From IMG/VR virus record IMGVR_UViG_3300032331_000479, positions 1 through 23,206 of that record: a stretch of DNA of 23,206 nt. One strand, 5' to 3'. Within the stretch, counting starts at the first letter, position 1, and every line of letters starts with the position of its first letter. Positions 12,980-18,780 of the stretch are shown here, piece by piece. Source of the stretch: a virus. Below the pieces are notes generated by a model. It was given only the letters and a program-made list of their open reading frames with translations, was not told where the DNA came from and made no database searches. Position numbers and translations under genes: made by a program.

Positions 12980-13001
12980 TAATAATAACTAGGAGTATAG
13001 T
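12973..13001 (+). promoter_or_regulatory. Strong rightward promoter of the recombination operon
   Basis: TTGACA (12973-12978), a 17-base spacer and TATAGT (12996-13001) make a near-consensus sigma-70 promoter. Transcription would start near 13008, leaving an 18-base leader with AGGAG before ATG 13026. The elements are identical to those of the leftward promoter. Confidence 0.82.
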
Positions 13002-13025
13002 GGCTTTTCAAGTTTAGGAGTGGAT

Positions 13026-13157
13026 ATGGATTTAAATAGATTTATAAGAATTGTCACCAATGAACGATTGCAAAAAAAGTTTACACAAAAGTTCTATTAT
13101 GTGGTAAAGTGGTTTGTAGTAATATTTTGGGGGTACATAATATGGCATCTGGTTTAA
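13026..13157 (+). CDS. Small membrane protein (43 residues)
   Basis: The first gene of the rightward operon. The basic N-terminus (MDLNRFIRIVTNERLQKKFT) is followed by a hydrophobic, aromatic helix from about residue 24 to the C-terminus, a likely single-span inner-membrane protein. AGGAG lies six bases before the ATG. It overlaps the next gene by 16 bases. No family was recognised. Its position directly behind the strong promoter implies early abundant expression, perhaps superinfection or membrane modulation, which is inference. Confidence 0.55.
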   Translation: MDLNRFIRIVTNERLQKKFTQKFYYVVKWFVVIFWGYIIWHLV

Positions 13158-13309
13158 AACATATAGCATTAATATTAAGTGAATTAGTTAGTGAATTAAA
13201 AGCAGATAATGATAAATGGGAGAAGGCAAATGAGCCAACAACAACATTACGACCAAGTAATGATGGAACAACACCAACAACAGGAGAAGCAAATGAGTAT
13301 ACACAGTAA
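13142..13309 (+). CDS. Hypothetical Thr-rich protein, 55 residues
   Basis: A small protein starting MASGLKHIALILSELVSELK, an amphipathic helix followed by a hydrophilic Thr/Pro/Asn-rich tail. ATG 13142 is chosen over a GTG at 13109 because GGGGG precedes it. The 3' end overlaps the Erf gene by 17 bases and contains its ribosome site. The tail repeats a GAGAAGGCAAATGAG-like block (13219 and 13282 areas), suggesting internal duplication. The function is unknown. Confidence 0.5.
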   Translation: MASGLKHIALILSELVSELKADNDKWEKANEPTTTLRPSNDGTTPTTGEANEYTQ

Positions 13310-13712
13310 ATTAATGAAAGCAAGACTTAAGTTACAAACAGCAGACCTTAAAAAGTCTGGTCATAATAAGTTTGCTGGATACAAATATTTTGAGTTAGGA
13401 GATTTTTTACCTACCATTCAAGAAATTTGTAATGAAGTAGGTATTTGTGGCACAGTAACTTTTTATACTGACATTGCAATTTTAACTGTAACTGATATAG
13501 ATGATGCTACACAATTTATTGAGTTTAAATGTCCTATGTCAAGTGCAGCTTTAAAAGGTTGTCATGATGTTCAAAATCTAGGTGCAGTTCAAACTTACTT
13601 GCGTAGATATTTATGGACTAATGCTTTTGAGATTGTAGAGCATGATGCTATTGATGCTAGTGCAGGTGCAGTTATTAATATGAAAGATACTAAAGCGGAG
13701 GACTTTATTTAA
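13293..13712 (+). CDS. Erf-family single-strand annealing protein
   Basis: A 139-residue recombinase. The opening KLMKARLKLQTADLKKSGHN, followed by KFAGYKYFELGDFLP, is the ERF family hallmark (P22 Erf and many phages). A GAVQTYLRRYLWTNAFEI helix and strand follow. It anneals complementary single strands during recombination and genome circularisation. AGGAGA lies five bases before ATG 13293. A longer start at ATG 13230 (MSQQQHYD) also has a GAGAAGG upstream and would add 21 Gln-rich residues. The C-terminal domain of P22 Erf is missing, as in many short relatives. It is paired with the exonuclease gene by TAATG. Confidence 0.88.
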   Translation: MSIHSKLMKARLKLQTADLKKSGHNKFAGYKYFELGDFLPTIQEICNEVGICGTVTFYTDIAILTVTDIDDATQFIEFKCPMSSAALKGCHDVQNLGAVQTYLRRYLWTNAFEIVEHDAIDASAGAVINMKDTKAEDFI

Positions 13713-14314
13713 TGGAACAACGCACAGAAGAGTGGTTTCAAGCACGATTAGGAAAAGTTACAGCTAGTCGTGTTGCTGATGTGCTTTCCAAGATAAAAAC
13801 AGGAGAGTCAGCATCTAGACGCAATTACAAAATTCAGTTAGTAAGTGAACGGTTGACTGGAGAAAAGCAAGAGTCTTATATTAATCAAGCTATGCAAGAT
13901 GGTATAGATAGAGAAGTGTTTGCTAGAGATAGATACGTTCAGCAGTTTGGAGAAGTAGAAGAGGTAGGATTTATACAACATCCTACTTTAGAAGCAGGTG
14001 CTAGTCCAGATGGTTTAGTAGGTGAGGATGGATTACTAGAAATTAAATGTCCAATGGGAACTACACATACTGAAACATTAATGACGCAAGAAGTACCAAG
14101 CAAATACATACCACAAATACAATTTCAGTTGCGTTGTACAGGTAGAAAATGGTGTGATTTTGTAAGTTATAACCCTATGTTTCCGCAGCATCTTCAAGTA
14201 TTTGTTAAGCGTGTAGAAGCAGATGAAGTGTATCAAATGGAATTAGATAAAGAAATAGAAGCATTTTTATTAGAAGTGCAAACTATCATTGATAGATTAA
14301 AGGAGATAAAATGA
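13712..14314 (+). CDS. YqaJ-type (lambda exonuclease-like) nuclease
   Basis: A 200-residue 5'-3' exonuclease of the PD-(D/E)XK superfamily. Visible: RTEEWFQARLGKVTASRVAD at residues 4-23, GASPDGLV with Asp100, and GLLEIKCP with Glu110-x-Lys112, the metal-binding catalytic line. KYIPQIQFQLRCTGRKWCDF completes the YqaJ pattern. It resects DNA ends to expose single strands for the Erf protein, whose gene it overlaps by one base (TAATG at 13710-13714). The pair forms a complete two-component recombination system. It ends with an ATGA overlap to the next gene. Confidence 0.9.
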   Translation: MEQRTEEWFQARLGKVTASRVADVLSKIKTGESASRRNYKIQLVSERLTGEKQESYINQAMQDGIDREVFARDRYVQQFGEVEEVGFIQHPTLEAGASPDGLVGEDGLLEIKCPMGTTHTETLMTQEVPSKYIPQIQFQLRCTGRKWCDFVSYNPMFPQHLQVFVKRVEADEVYQMELDKEIEAFLLEVQTIIDRLKEIK

Positions 14315-14523
14315 GATTAACAGAAGAGCAAAGACTTAAACTTATGATGGCTCATAGTGGATTAAAAGCCAGAGCTTTTTGGGATTTAGGTGAAGAAGGT
14401 CAAGTACCATATATGGAAAAATTAAATGCTGCAATAGATGAGTTAATTACAACAAATCCAGACGCATTTAGAGGTTCAGTAGTTAAAACACATTTTACTA
14501 GACGTAAAAACGCAGTTAGATAA
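14311..14523 (+). CDS. Hypothetical 70-residue protein of the recombination operon
   Basis: A small helical protein starting MRLTEEQRLKLMMAHSGLKA, with a basic C-terminus (KTHFTRRKNAVR) and no recognised domain. AAAGGAG lies before the ATG, which overlaps the exonuclease stop by four bases. Its position between the exonuclease and an SSB-like gene suggests an accessory role in recombination or replication. This is guilt by association only. Confidence 0.6.
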   Translation: MRLTEEQRLKLMMAHSGLKARAFWDLGEEGQVPYMEKLNAAIDELITTNPDAFRGSVVKTHFTRRKNAVR

Positions 14524-14538
14524 CTTAAGGAGAAAAGC

Positions 14539-14775
14539 ATGGCAGAACAAAAATATGATAATACAAACACATTTACATTATTTAAAAATGAGCAGGGAGA
14601 CAATCCTAAAAAACCAAACTATACTGGTTTAGCAAATATTGACGGTATTGAGTTTAGAATTGCAGGCTGGATTCGTGAAGGTAAAAGCGGTAAGTTTATT
14701 AGCGGAACTGTTCAATTAAAAGATGGTGATGTTAAACCTAAACAAGCAGCAATAAATGAGGATGTTCCTTTTTAG
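14539..14775 (+). CDS. SSB-like protein with acidic C-terminal tip
   Basis: A 78-residue protein starting MAEQKYDNTNTFTLFKNEQG with YTGLANIDGIEFRIAGWIRE and GKSGKFISGTVQL. This is a five-strand OB-like pattern seen in small phage single-stranded-DNA-binding-like proteins. It ends in NEDVPF, closely resembling the acidic DDDIPF tip by which bacterial SSB contacts partner proteins. It is far shorter than bacterial SSB (about 170). It follows the Erf and exonuclease genes with AAGGAG seven bases upstream, so coating the resected strand is a sensible role. The family assignment remains tentative. Confidence 0.65.
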   Translation: MAEQKYDNTNTFTLFKNEQGDNPKKPNYTGLANIDGIEFRIAGWIREGKSGKFISGTVQLKDGDVKPKQAAINEDVPF

Positions 14776-14785
14776 GAACACCCTC
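14758..14785 (-). terminator. Hairpin after the pqqA-like gene
   Basis: In the leftward RNA, GAGGGTGTTCC pairs with GGAACATCCTC around the loop TAAAAA (11-base stem, one G-U pair). It starts eight bases past the pqqA stop. No long U run follows, so it may be a weak terminator or an mRNA-stabilising hairpin. In the rightward RNA the same stem has one A-C mismatch and ends the SSB-like gene. Confidence 0.5.
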
Positions 14786-14793
14786 TCTAGGTA

Positions 14794-14865
14794 TTACTTG
14801 TTCATAACGTACATTGTAACTTCAAAGCCGAAACGCATTTCAGTTGCTGATGGTTTTGTCCACAT
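14794..14865 (-). CDS. pqqA: PqqA-like coenzyme PQQ precursor peptide
   Basis: A 23-residue peptide starting MWTKPSATEMRF and ending GFEVTMYVMNK. The family pattern, M-W-x-K-P then (E/D)-x-R-x-G-F-E-V-T-M-Y, is fully present. PqqA is the ribosomal substrate for PQQ. PqqE, with the chaperone PqqD, links the conserved Glu (here residue 15) to the Tyr (residue 19) in E-V-T-M-Y. Proteolysis and PqqB/PqqC then complete the cofactor of methanol and glucose dehydrogenases. Here pqqA stands alone, on the opposite strand to its rightward neighbours, with AAGGAG six bases before the ATG, its own promoter and flanking hairpins. The other pqq genes must come from the host. Both key residues and length (22-26 in the family) are intact. 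Confidence 0.9.
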   Translation of the reverse strand: MWTKPSATEMRFGFEVTMYVMNK

Positions 14866-14883
14866 GATTTGCTCCTTGTTTAT

Positions 14884-14903
14884 GACATACAAAATTGTTT
14901 GTC
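14884..14903. promoter_or_regulatory. Palindrome at the predicted pqqA transcription start
   Basis: GACATACAA and TTGTTTGTC form 9-base arms (8 of 9 pairs) around a 2-base centre. The repeat lies from about +1 to +20 of the predicted leftward transcript. It could be an operator for a repressor or a 5' hairpin protecting the short mRNA. Confidence 0.5.
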
Positions 14904-14909
14904 TAGCAA

Positions 14910-14938
14910 ATTATGCTGTTTTTGCGATACAAAAGCAA
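14910..14938 (-). promoter_or_regulatory. Candidate promoter of the pqqA-like gene
   Basis: On the minus strand TTGCTT (14938-14933) and CATAAT (14915-14910) are spaced 17 bases apart. The -10 matches five of six consensus positions and the -35 only three. The start would be near 14903, giving a leader of about 38 bases. A GCTGTTTTTGCGATACAAAAGC quasi-palindrome region overlaps the spacer (about 14915-14936). Confidence 0.5.
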
Positions 14939-14981
14939 GTATAAAACATTTATTTTACCCTAATGAAAATACGGAGACATT

Positions 14982-15344
14982 ATGGATTTTGATGATGATA
15001 TAGTAGATAATGATGACAATAGTCGCTTGACAGAATTACCAGAAGCCAAGTTATTATTAGCTATGCTTTACCAGACTATAGATGATGCTTTATATGTTCC
15101 CAAAAGAACCAAAGAAAATGCTACAGAAAAAACAGTGACATCTTTAAAATCTAAAAATAAATTAGCTTTACGAGACAAGATAGATGCTATACAATGGTTA
15201 TTTGATGATAATGATATTTATGATTTGTGTTGTGAATTAGCAGGAATGAATAAATATAATATTAGAAATATGATTATTGAAAAAATAGGTGCAGAACAAA
15301 TTCTTCCTTTAGTACATGGATTTTATCAACCAAATGGACATTAA
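14982..15344 (+). CDS. Hypothetical acidic phage protein, 120 residues
   Basis: A soluble protein with an acidic N-terminus (MDFDDDIVDNDDNSRLTELP), then LPEAKLLLAMLYQTIDDAL and AIQWLFDDNDIYDLCCELAG. A similar arrangement ('LPEA' helix, then 'WLF-(S/D)-D') occurs in uncharacterised phage proteins. No catalytic motif is present. ACGGAGA lies six bases before the ATG. It restarts the rightward gene series after the reversed pqqA and overlaps the hydrolase gene by 11 bases. The function is unknown. Confidence 0.6.
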   Translation: MDFDDDIVDNDDNSRLTELPEAKLLLAMLYQTIDDALYVPKRTKENATEKTVTSLKSKNKLALRDKIDAIQWLFDDNDIYDLCCELAGMNKYNIRNMIIEKIGAEQILPLVHGFYQPNGH

Positions 15345-15711
15345 TCATTTAGAATTAGACGTTGCTTGTTATGCTGCTGCTGTATATCATGAAGCAAATA
15401 CACAATCTTTAGAGGAAAAATTAGGTGTTATCAATGTCATTCGTAACAGGGTTAAATCTGGTCGTTGGGGTCGTGATGTATGTTCTGTTGTTTATGCTAA
15501 TGGTCAATTTATTGGGGTCACAGATGAAACTCATAAAGATGTGGATACAGAAATATTTCTTAAAACAGAACTTTTGGTACTTGATGCAGTTGTATTTAAT
15601 AAATATGCTAACCCAGTTGCAAATGCTTTATACTTTCATGATGATTCAATTCCATCGGTTAATAGATGGGGTAAAAAGAAAGTTAAAATAGGAAGGATGG
15701 TATTTTATTAA
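15334..15711 (+). CDS. SleB-like cell wall hydrolase
   Basis: A 125-residue protein resembling the SleB/CwlJ hydrolase_2 domain: CYAAAVYHEANTQSLEEKLG with the catalytic-type Glu in YHEA, then VINVIRNRVKSG and VCSVVYANGQFIG. These enzymes cut peptidoglycan glycan strands. No signal peptide is seen, so export would need a holin or occur after lysis. I chose ATG 15334 (MDINHLELD). An in-frame ATG at 15316 adds six residues, and neither has a clear ribosome site. The placement in the early or middle operon, away from the lysis genes, is unusual. A role in entry or late lysis is open. Confidence 0.78.
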   Translation: MDINHLELDVACYAAAVYHEANTQSLEEKLGVINVIRNRVKSGRWGRDVCSVVYANGQFIGVTDETHKDVDTEIFLKTELLVLDAVVFNKYANPVANALYFHDDSIPSVNRWGKKKVKIGRMVFY

Positions 15712-15941
15712 TGAAACCTATAGCATGGCTTGTAGAAGAGTTTGATAGCACAGGTAAACTTGTATGGTCTGGTTTAATGACTTCAGAACCCACAGAAATG
15801 TCATGGTTAAAAGACCTTAAATCTAAATTACATAATGTCACAATAACGCCATTAATCCCAGATACAAAAAATGTTGTAAAAGTAACTAATACTAAAAAAT
15901 ATGATAGTAAAAAATTAACGGAGGCAAACAGTGGACTCTAG
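15711..15941 (+). CDS. Hypothetical 76-residue protein
   Basis: A small protein starting MKPIAWLVEEFDSTGKLVWS, followed by a Lys/Thr/Asn-rich tail. The 'MKPIAW-x-V' opening occurs in several short phage proteins of unknown function. It overlaps the hydrolase stop by one base (TAATG) and overlaps the next, GTG-started gene by 11 bases. AAGGA lies upstream. No catalytic residues can be recognised. Confidence 0.6.
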   Translation: MKPIAWLVEEFDSTGKLVWSGLMTSEPTEMSWLKDLKSKLHNVTITPLIPDTKNVVKVTNTKKYDSKKLTEANSGL

Positions 15942-16077
15942 ACCACTCACGCAAGAACAAATTATAAAAGCATATAAAGATGCTTTTGGACATGGAAGTC
16001 AAGTATTAACATTAGAAAAAATATTTAAATTTGCAAGAATTATTGAACAATTACATGGAGTTAAGTATGAAACCTAA
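15931..16077 (+). CDS. Small hypothetical protein with GTG start (48 residues)
   Basis: A helical protein beginning (M)DSRPLTQEQIIKAYKDAFG and ending EQLHGVKYET. A perfect GGAGG lies eight bases before the GTG. The 'LTQEQIIKA' opening followed by a final amphipathic helix resembles small phage proteins of unknown function. It overlaps both neighbours by about 11 bases. It was easily missed because it lacks an ATG. Confidence 0.65.
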   Translation: MDSRPLTQEQIIKAYKDAFGHGSQVLTLEKIFKFARIIEQLHGVKYET

Positions 16078-16798
16078 TTTATTTATAGCGACTCCTATGT
16101 ATGGTGGATTATGTTATGGAACTTATATGGAGTCCATGTTAAGTTTACAAGCTCATTTAATTGTTAAAGATATAGATGCTTACTTTTCATTCTTATATAA
16201 CGAAAGCCTTATTACTCGTGGTCGTAATACATTAGTTAATGATTTCTTAAAATCTGATTGCACTCATATGATATTTATTGATGCTGATATTCACTTTAAC
16301 CCAGAGCACTTGTTTAAAATGATTGATTCAGATGTAGACATTATTTGCGGTCTTTATCCTAAAAAAGAAATTAACTTTGGCTCACTAGCATTTGCTATTA
16401 AAAAGAATGTACCAGAAAACCAATTAAAATACTTTACAGGTGAGTATGTAGTCAACATGGTAGGTGATGTTAAAGAAGAATTAGTGCCTTTAGACAAGCC
16501 TTTTGAGATTAAATATGGTGGCACAGGATTCATGGTTATTAAGCGTGATGTATTTGATAAATTAAAAGATAAATGCCCTAAATATATTCATAACATGAAT
16601 GATACTAATGACAATTCTAATTTAGGTAATGAAGTAGTAGAGTATTTTGCTACTAGCATTGATGAAGAGAAGAAACTATTGTCAGAGGATTATCATTTCT
16701 GTAAACTAGCTAGGGACAATGGCATTAAAGTATGGGGTGCAGCATGGGCACAGTTAGTCCATACAGGGACTTATCAATATAGTGGGAGACTTGTATGA
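16067..16798 (+). CDS. GT-A type glycosyltransferase
   Basis: A 243-residue protein starting MKPNLFIATPMYGGLCYG, with RGRNTLVNDFLKSDCTHMIF. The metal-binding DxD motif is FIDADIHF (Asp72, Asp74). It also has YGGTGFMVIKRDVFDKL and LLSEDYHFCKLARDNGI, the acceptor-side acidic residue expected in GT-A enzymes. It transfers a sugar from a nucleotide donor. In phages such enzymes modify phage DNA, virion proteins or the host surface. ATG 16067 is preferred over an upstream TTG because GGAG lies seven bases before it. No other sugar-pathway genes are visible, so the substrate is unknown. Confidence 0.85.
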   Translation: MKPNLFIATPMYGGLCYGTYMESMLSLQAHLIVKDIDAYFSFLYNESLITRGRNTLVNDFLKSDCTHMIFIDADIHFNPEHLFKMIDSDVDIICGLYPKKEINFGSLAFAIKKNVPENQLKYFTGEYVVNMVGDVKEELVPLDKPFEIKYGGTGFMVIKRDVFDKLKDKCPKYIHNMNDTNDNSNLGNEVVEYFATSIDEEKKLLSEDYHFCKLARDNGIKVWGAAWAQLVHTGTYQYSGRLV

Positions 16799-16902
16799 TT
16801 TACTTTTTTATAGTACCAGTAGCAATTTTATTATTAATGTTTATTGCAGCAGTAATTTCAGTAGAAATGAAAAAACATATAGAGGATGATTATGATAGAT
16901 AA
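16795..16902 (+). CDS. Tiny membrane protein (35 residues)
   Basis: A product beginning MIYFFIVPVAILLLMFIAAV, a single membrane helix, followed by a charged tail (EMKKHIEDDYDR). The ATG overlaps the glycosyltransferase stop by four bases (ATGA), with GGGAG seven bases upstream. It overlaps the next gene by 11 bases. A bitopic membrane peptide of unknown role, perhaps tethering the glycosyltransferase. Confidence 0.55.
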   Translation: MIYFFIVPVAILLLMFIAAVISVEMKKHIEDDYDR

Positions 16903-17122
16903 TGACTTGATTAATAATATAAATTCATATATTATAAGCAACAAATATGCAAGTAGAACAGAAGTAAGTCGTCATTTTAATATTGGATATAAAAAACTAA
17001 TGAAAATGCACGATGAAAAATTAATTAAGTTAAATCCAGCAATGAGTTTAAAAGTAGCATCATTAATGGCAAAAGCAGTAAGAAAACATAATTCTTTACA
17101 AAGGAGAAAAGAAAATGGATAA
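16892..17122 (+). CDS. Small HTH-type DNA-binding protein
   Basis: A 76-residue protein whose segment YASRTEVSRHFNIGYKKLMK reads as a helix-turn-helix. A helical, basic C-terminus follows (LMAKAVRKHNSLQRRKENG). ATG 16892 is preferred over an in-frame ATG two codons upstream because AGAGG lies six bases before it. It overlaps the next gene by eight bases. Its late place in the rightward operon and basic charge suggest a transcription regulator. The target is unknown. Confidence 0.6.
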   Translation: MIDNDLINNINSYIISNKYASRTEVSRHFNIGYKKLMKMHDEKLIKLNPAMSLKVASLMAKAVRKHNSLQRRKENG

Positions 17123-17393
17123 TGTAAATCATCCAAAGCACTATTTAGTAGGTGGAATTGAAGCAATAGATATTATTGCTAGTCGCTTGACTAAAGAAGA
17201 GTTTATTGGTTACTTAAAAGGCAATAAAATGAAATATGATTTAAGATATTCATTTAAAGCAAACCCTATTGAAGATATTAAAAAGGGTGAATGGTATGCC
17301 AATAAATTAATTGAAGTATTGCGTGATGAAGAGGCTATTAATCCTCCAGAGATTGCTGCTCAATTACAAAGAATTGAGATGGTTGACGATTAA
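17115..17393 (+). CDS. DUF3310 protein (T7 gp1.7-related)
   Basis: A 92-residue protein starting MDNVNHPKHYLVGGIEAIDI, then TKEEFIGYLKGNKMKYDLRY and NPIEDIKKGEWYANKLIEVL. This is the conserved DUF3310 sequence. In T7 the related gp1.7 is a nucleotide kinase affecting dTTP metabolism. Many phage members are shorter and untested, so enzymatic activity is not assured here. AAAGGAG stands ten bases before the ATG. It is the last rightward gene and overlaps tail to tail, by four bases, a leftward gene. Confidence 0.82.
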   Translation: MDNVNHPKHYLVGGIEAIDIIASRLTKEEFIGYLKGNKMKYDLRYSFKANPIEDIKKGEWYANKLIEVLRDEEAINPPEIAAQLQRIEMVDD

Positions 17394-17557
17394 TCGTCTA
17401 GTTCTGGCACTTCGGAATAAACGGAAAGTCCGTCACCACTAATTTCGATGTGACTTCCGTCATCTAGGACTATAATAAGCACGTCTTCACCGTAGTAGGA
17501 TTCTGCTTCTACTATCATTTTACCTACTATATGCTCACACAGTTTTTGAATATTCAT
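17390..17557 (-). CDS. Small hypothetical protein (55 residues)
   Basis: A soluble protein starting MNIQKLCEHIVGKMIVEAES, then a beta pattern (DVLIIVLDDGSHIEISGDGL). ATG 17557 with AAGGA seven bases upstream is preferred over longer in-frame starts, which would overlap the exonuclease. It ends in an acidic PELDD. It follows the exonuclease gene by eight bases and overlaps the rightward DUF3310 gene end. The function is unknown. Confidence 0.6.
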   Translation of the reverse strand: MNIQKLCEHIVGKMIVEAESYYGEDVLIIVLDDGSHIEISGDGLSVYSEVPELDD

Positions 17558-17565
17558 AATTTTCC

Positions 17566-18303
17566 TTATATGCTGATAGCGGACTCTTTGGACAACTGTT
17601 CCGCCTTCGCTGCTCGACTCCATGTCCCACATTGCTGGCATTGAAACCTCTGATAATGTCTAGTTGTAGTAATAGCAGTACCACGTTTTTGTAATTTGTT
17701 AGAACCGCAATTTGGACAACAAGCATTTGCGGAATACGCATTATGATTAGGATGGTTTTTAATCCATGCCTTAAATTTATCATAAACCTTTTCTAACAAA
17801 ACAACATCGTTTTTATTGTACTCTTCCATAACTTTCCATGCCTTACGGTCATCATTCATACATTTGACCCATAAAGCATGACCTTCATGTTCTGTTTTAC
17901 TACCTAATCCTAAAGCCTGTGATACATAGTCTAGTTTGTTAGAAACAAACCTAAATTGCCTTCTTGCTACTTGCAATAAATCTATCTGTTTAGAGGGTGC
18001 TGGGGGTGGCATACCAGAGAGTAAAAACTCCTTGTGTAGTATCGGTATGTCAAATCTAGAGCCATTATAATGAACTATGGCATCAGCTTCATCAAGAAGT
18101 TTATGCACAGAATCTAGCATTTTTTGTTTGCCAGATTTTTGTATAGAGTCAAACATAATTTTAGACTCTCCATACCATTTAGCTGCATAGCAAAGAGTAT
18201 AAGATGATTCTAACAATTGATTGATTGAAATGTTTTGGTCAAATATACCCCATACATGGGCTGTATTTGGTGCTACTTCAATATCTATAAGCAGTATCTT
18301 CAT
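17566..18303 (-). CDS. DEDDy 3'-5' exonuclease with C-terminal zinc ribbon
   Basis: A 245-residue nuclease of the RNase H-like, PolB-exonuclease type. Residues: LLIDIEVAP (Asp7, Glu9), HYNGSRFDIPIL (Asp85) and EEYNKNDVVL (Tyr162-x3-Asp166), the full DEDDy set. A C-terminal zinc ribbon follows, with CPNCG (196-200) and CQQCG (222-226). The polymerase domain is absent, so it is a free exonuclease that could proofread for or cooperate with the host replication machinery, or degrade DNA or RNA ends. It is the first visible gene after the lysis genes in the leftward block, with no promoter seen in the 27-base gap. Confidence 0.82.
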   Translation of the reverse strand: MKILLIDIEVAPNTAHVWGIFDQNISINQLLESSYTLCYAAKWYGESKIMFDSIQKSGKQKMLDSVHKLLDEADAIVHYNGSRFDIPILHKEFLLSGMPPPAPSKQIDLLQVARRQFRFVSNKLDYVSQALGLGSKTEHEGHALWVKCMNDDRKAWKVMEEYNKNDVVLLEKVYDKFKAWIKNHPNHNAYSANACCPNCGSNKLQKRGTAITTTRHYQRFQCQQCGTWSRAAKAEQLSKESAISI

Positions 18304-18330
18304 ATAACTCTCTGTTATTGTGATACTTGA

Positions 18331-18780
18331 TTATACACCAAGAAATAGTCGTTTCTCATCTAATCTACGGTTTTGTAAGCCTTTTAATATTTTACCGCCA
18401 GCTTTACAATACTTAACTAACGATTCCATAGCCGCTTCTTTATCGCCACGAAGCAACGCTTGACGGATGGTGCTTCGCTGAAATGTACCCAAGCCAAGAT
18501 TAAAGGAGAAAGATACAAGAGCATCAAACTCGCATTGTCGAAGAGGCACGTTAGGTAGCATCTTACATACTCCCAACTCGAAACGATTGAGGTCGGATTT
18601 AAGAAGTCCATTTATTTCATCATTTGTAAAAGTCTTATTCCAAGATTCAGGCAATGATTTACCATCACCGATAAGATGACCAACACCGACAGTCCACAAA
18701 CCAGCAGGGCAACGATAAGGCTTACTCCTAACTCCTTCATGATGTTTAATAAGCTGTATGCCAGCATTAGACACCTTCAC
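18331..18780 (-). CDS. GH24 lysozyme (endolysin)
   Basis: A 149-residue muramidase of the lambda/P21/T4 lysozyme type. Catalytic pattern: Glu15-x8-Cys24-x5-Thr30 in HHEGVRSKPYRCPAGLWTVG, the E-8-(D/C)-5-T motif. It also has GVGHLIGDG, and FDALVSFSFNLGLGTFQRS later. It cuts peptidoglycan to release progeny. I chose GTG 18780 behind GGGAGAAG. An in-frame TTG at 18819 is less likely. The start region overlaps the holin gene by 14 bases. No signal-anchor segment is seen at this start, so it would depend on a holin for access to the wall. Confidence 0.88.
   Translation of the reverse strand: MKVSNAGIQLIKHHEGVRSKPYRCPAGLWTVGVGHLIGDGKSLPESWNKTFTNDEINGLLKSDLNRFELGVCKMLPNVPLRQCEFDALVSFSFNLGLGTFQRSTIRQALLRGDKEAAMESLVKYCKAGGKILKGLQNRRLDEKRLFLGV

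Noticed and set aside
13081-13323. An 80-codon leftward frame opposite the small rightward genes
   Set aside because: It opposes two rightward genes that have promoter, ribosome site and coupling to erf. No leftward signals were found.
14756-14944. A 62-codon rightward frame across the SSB end and the pqqA region
   Set aside because: It is antisense to pqqA and its promoter, has no ribosome site, and its product is an unlikely mixture. The leftward pqqA has a perfect Shine-Dalgarno and a family signature.
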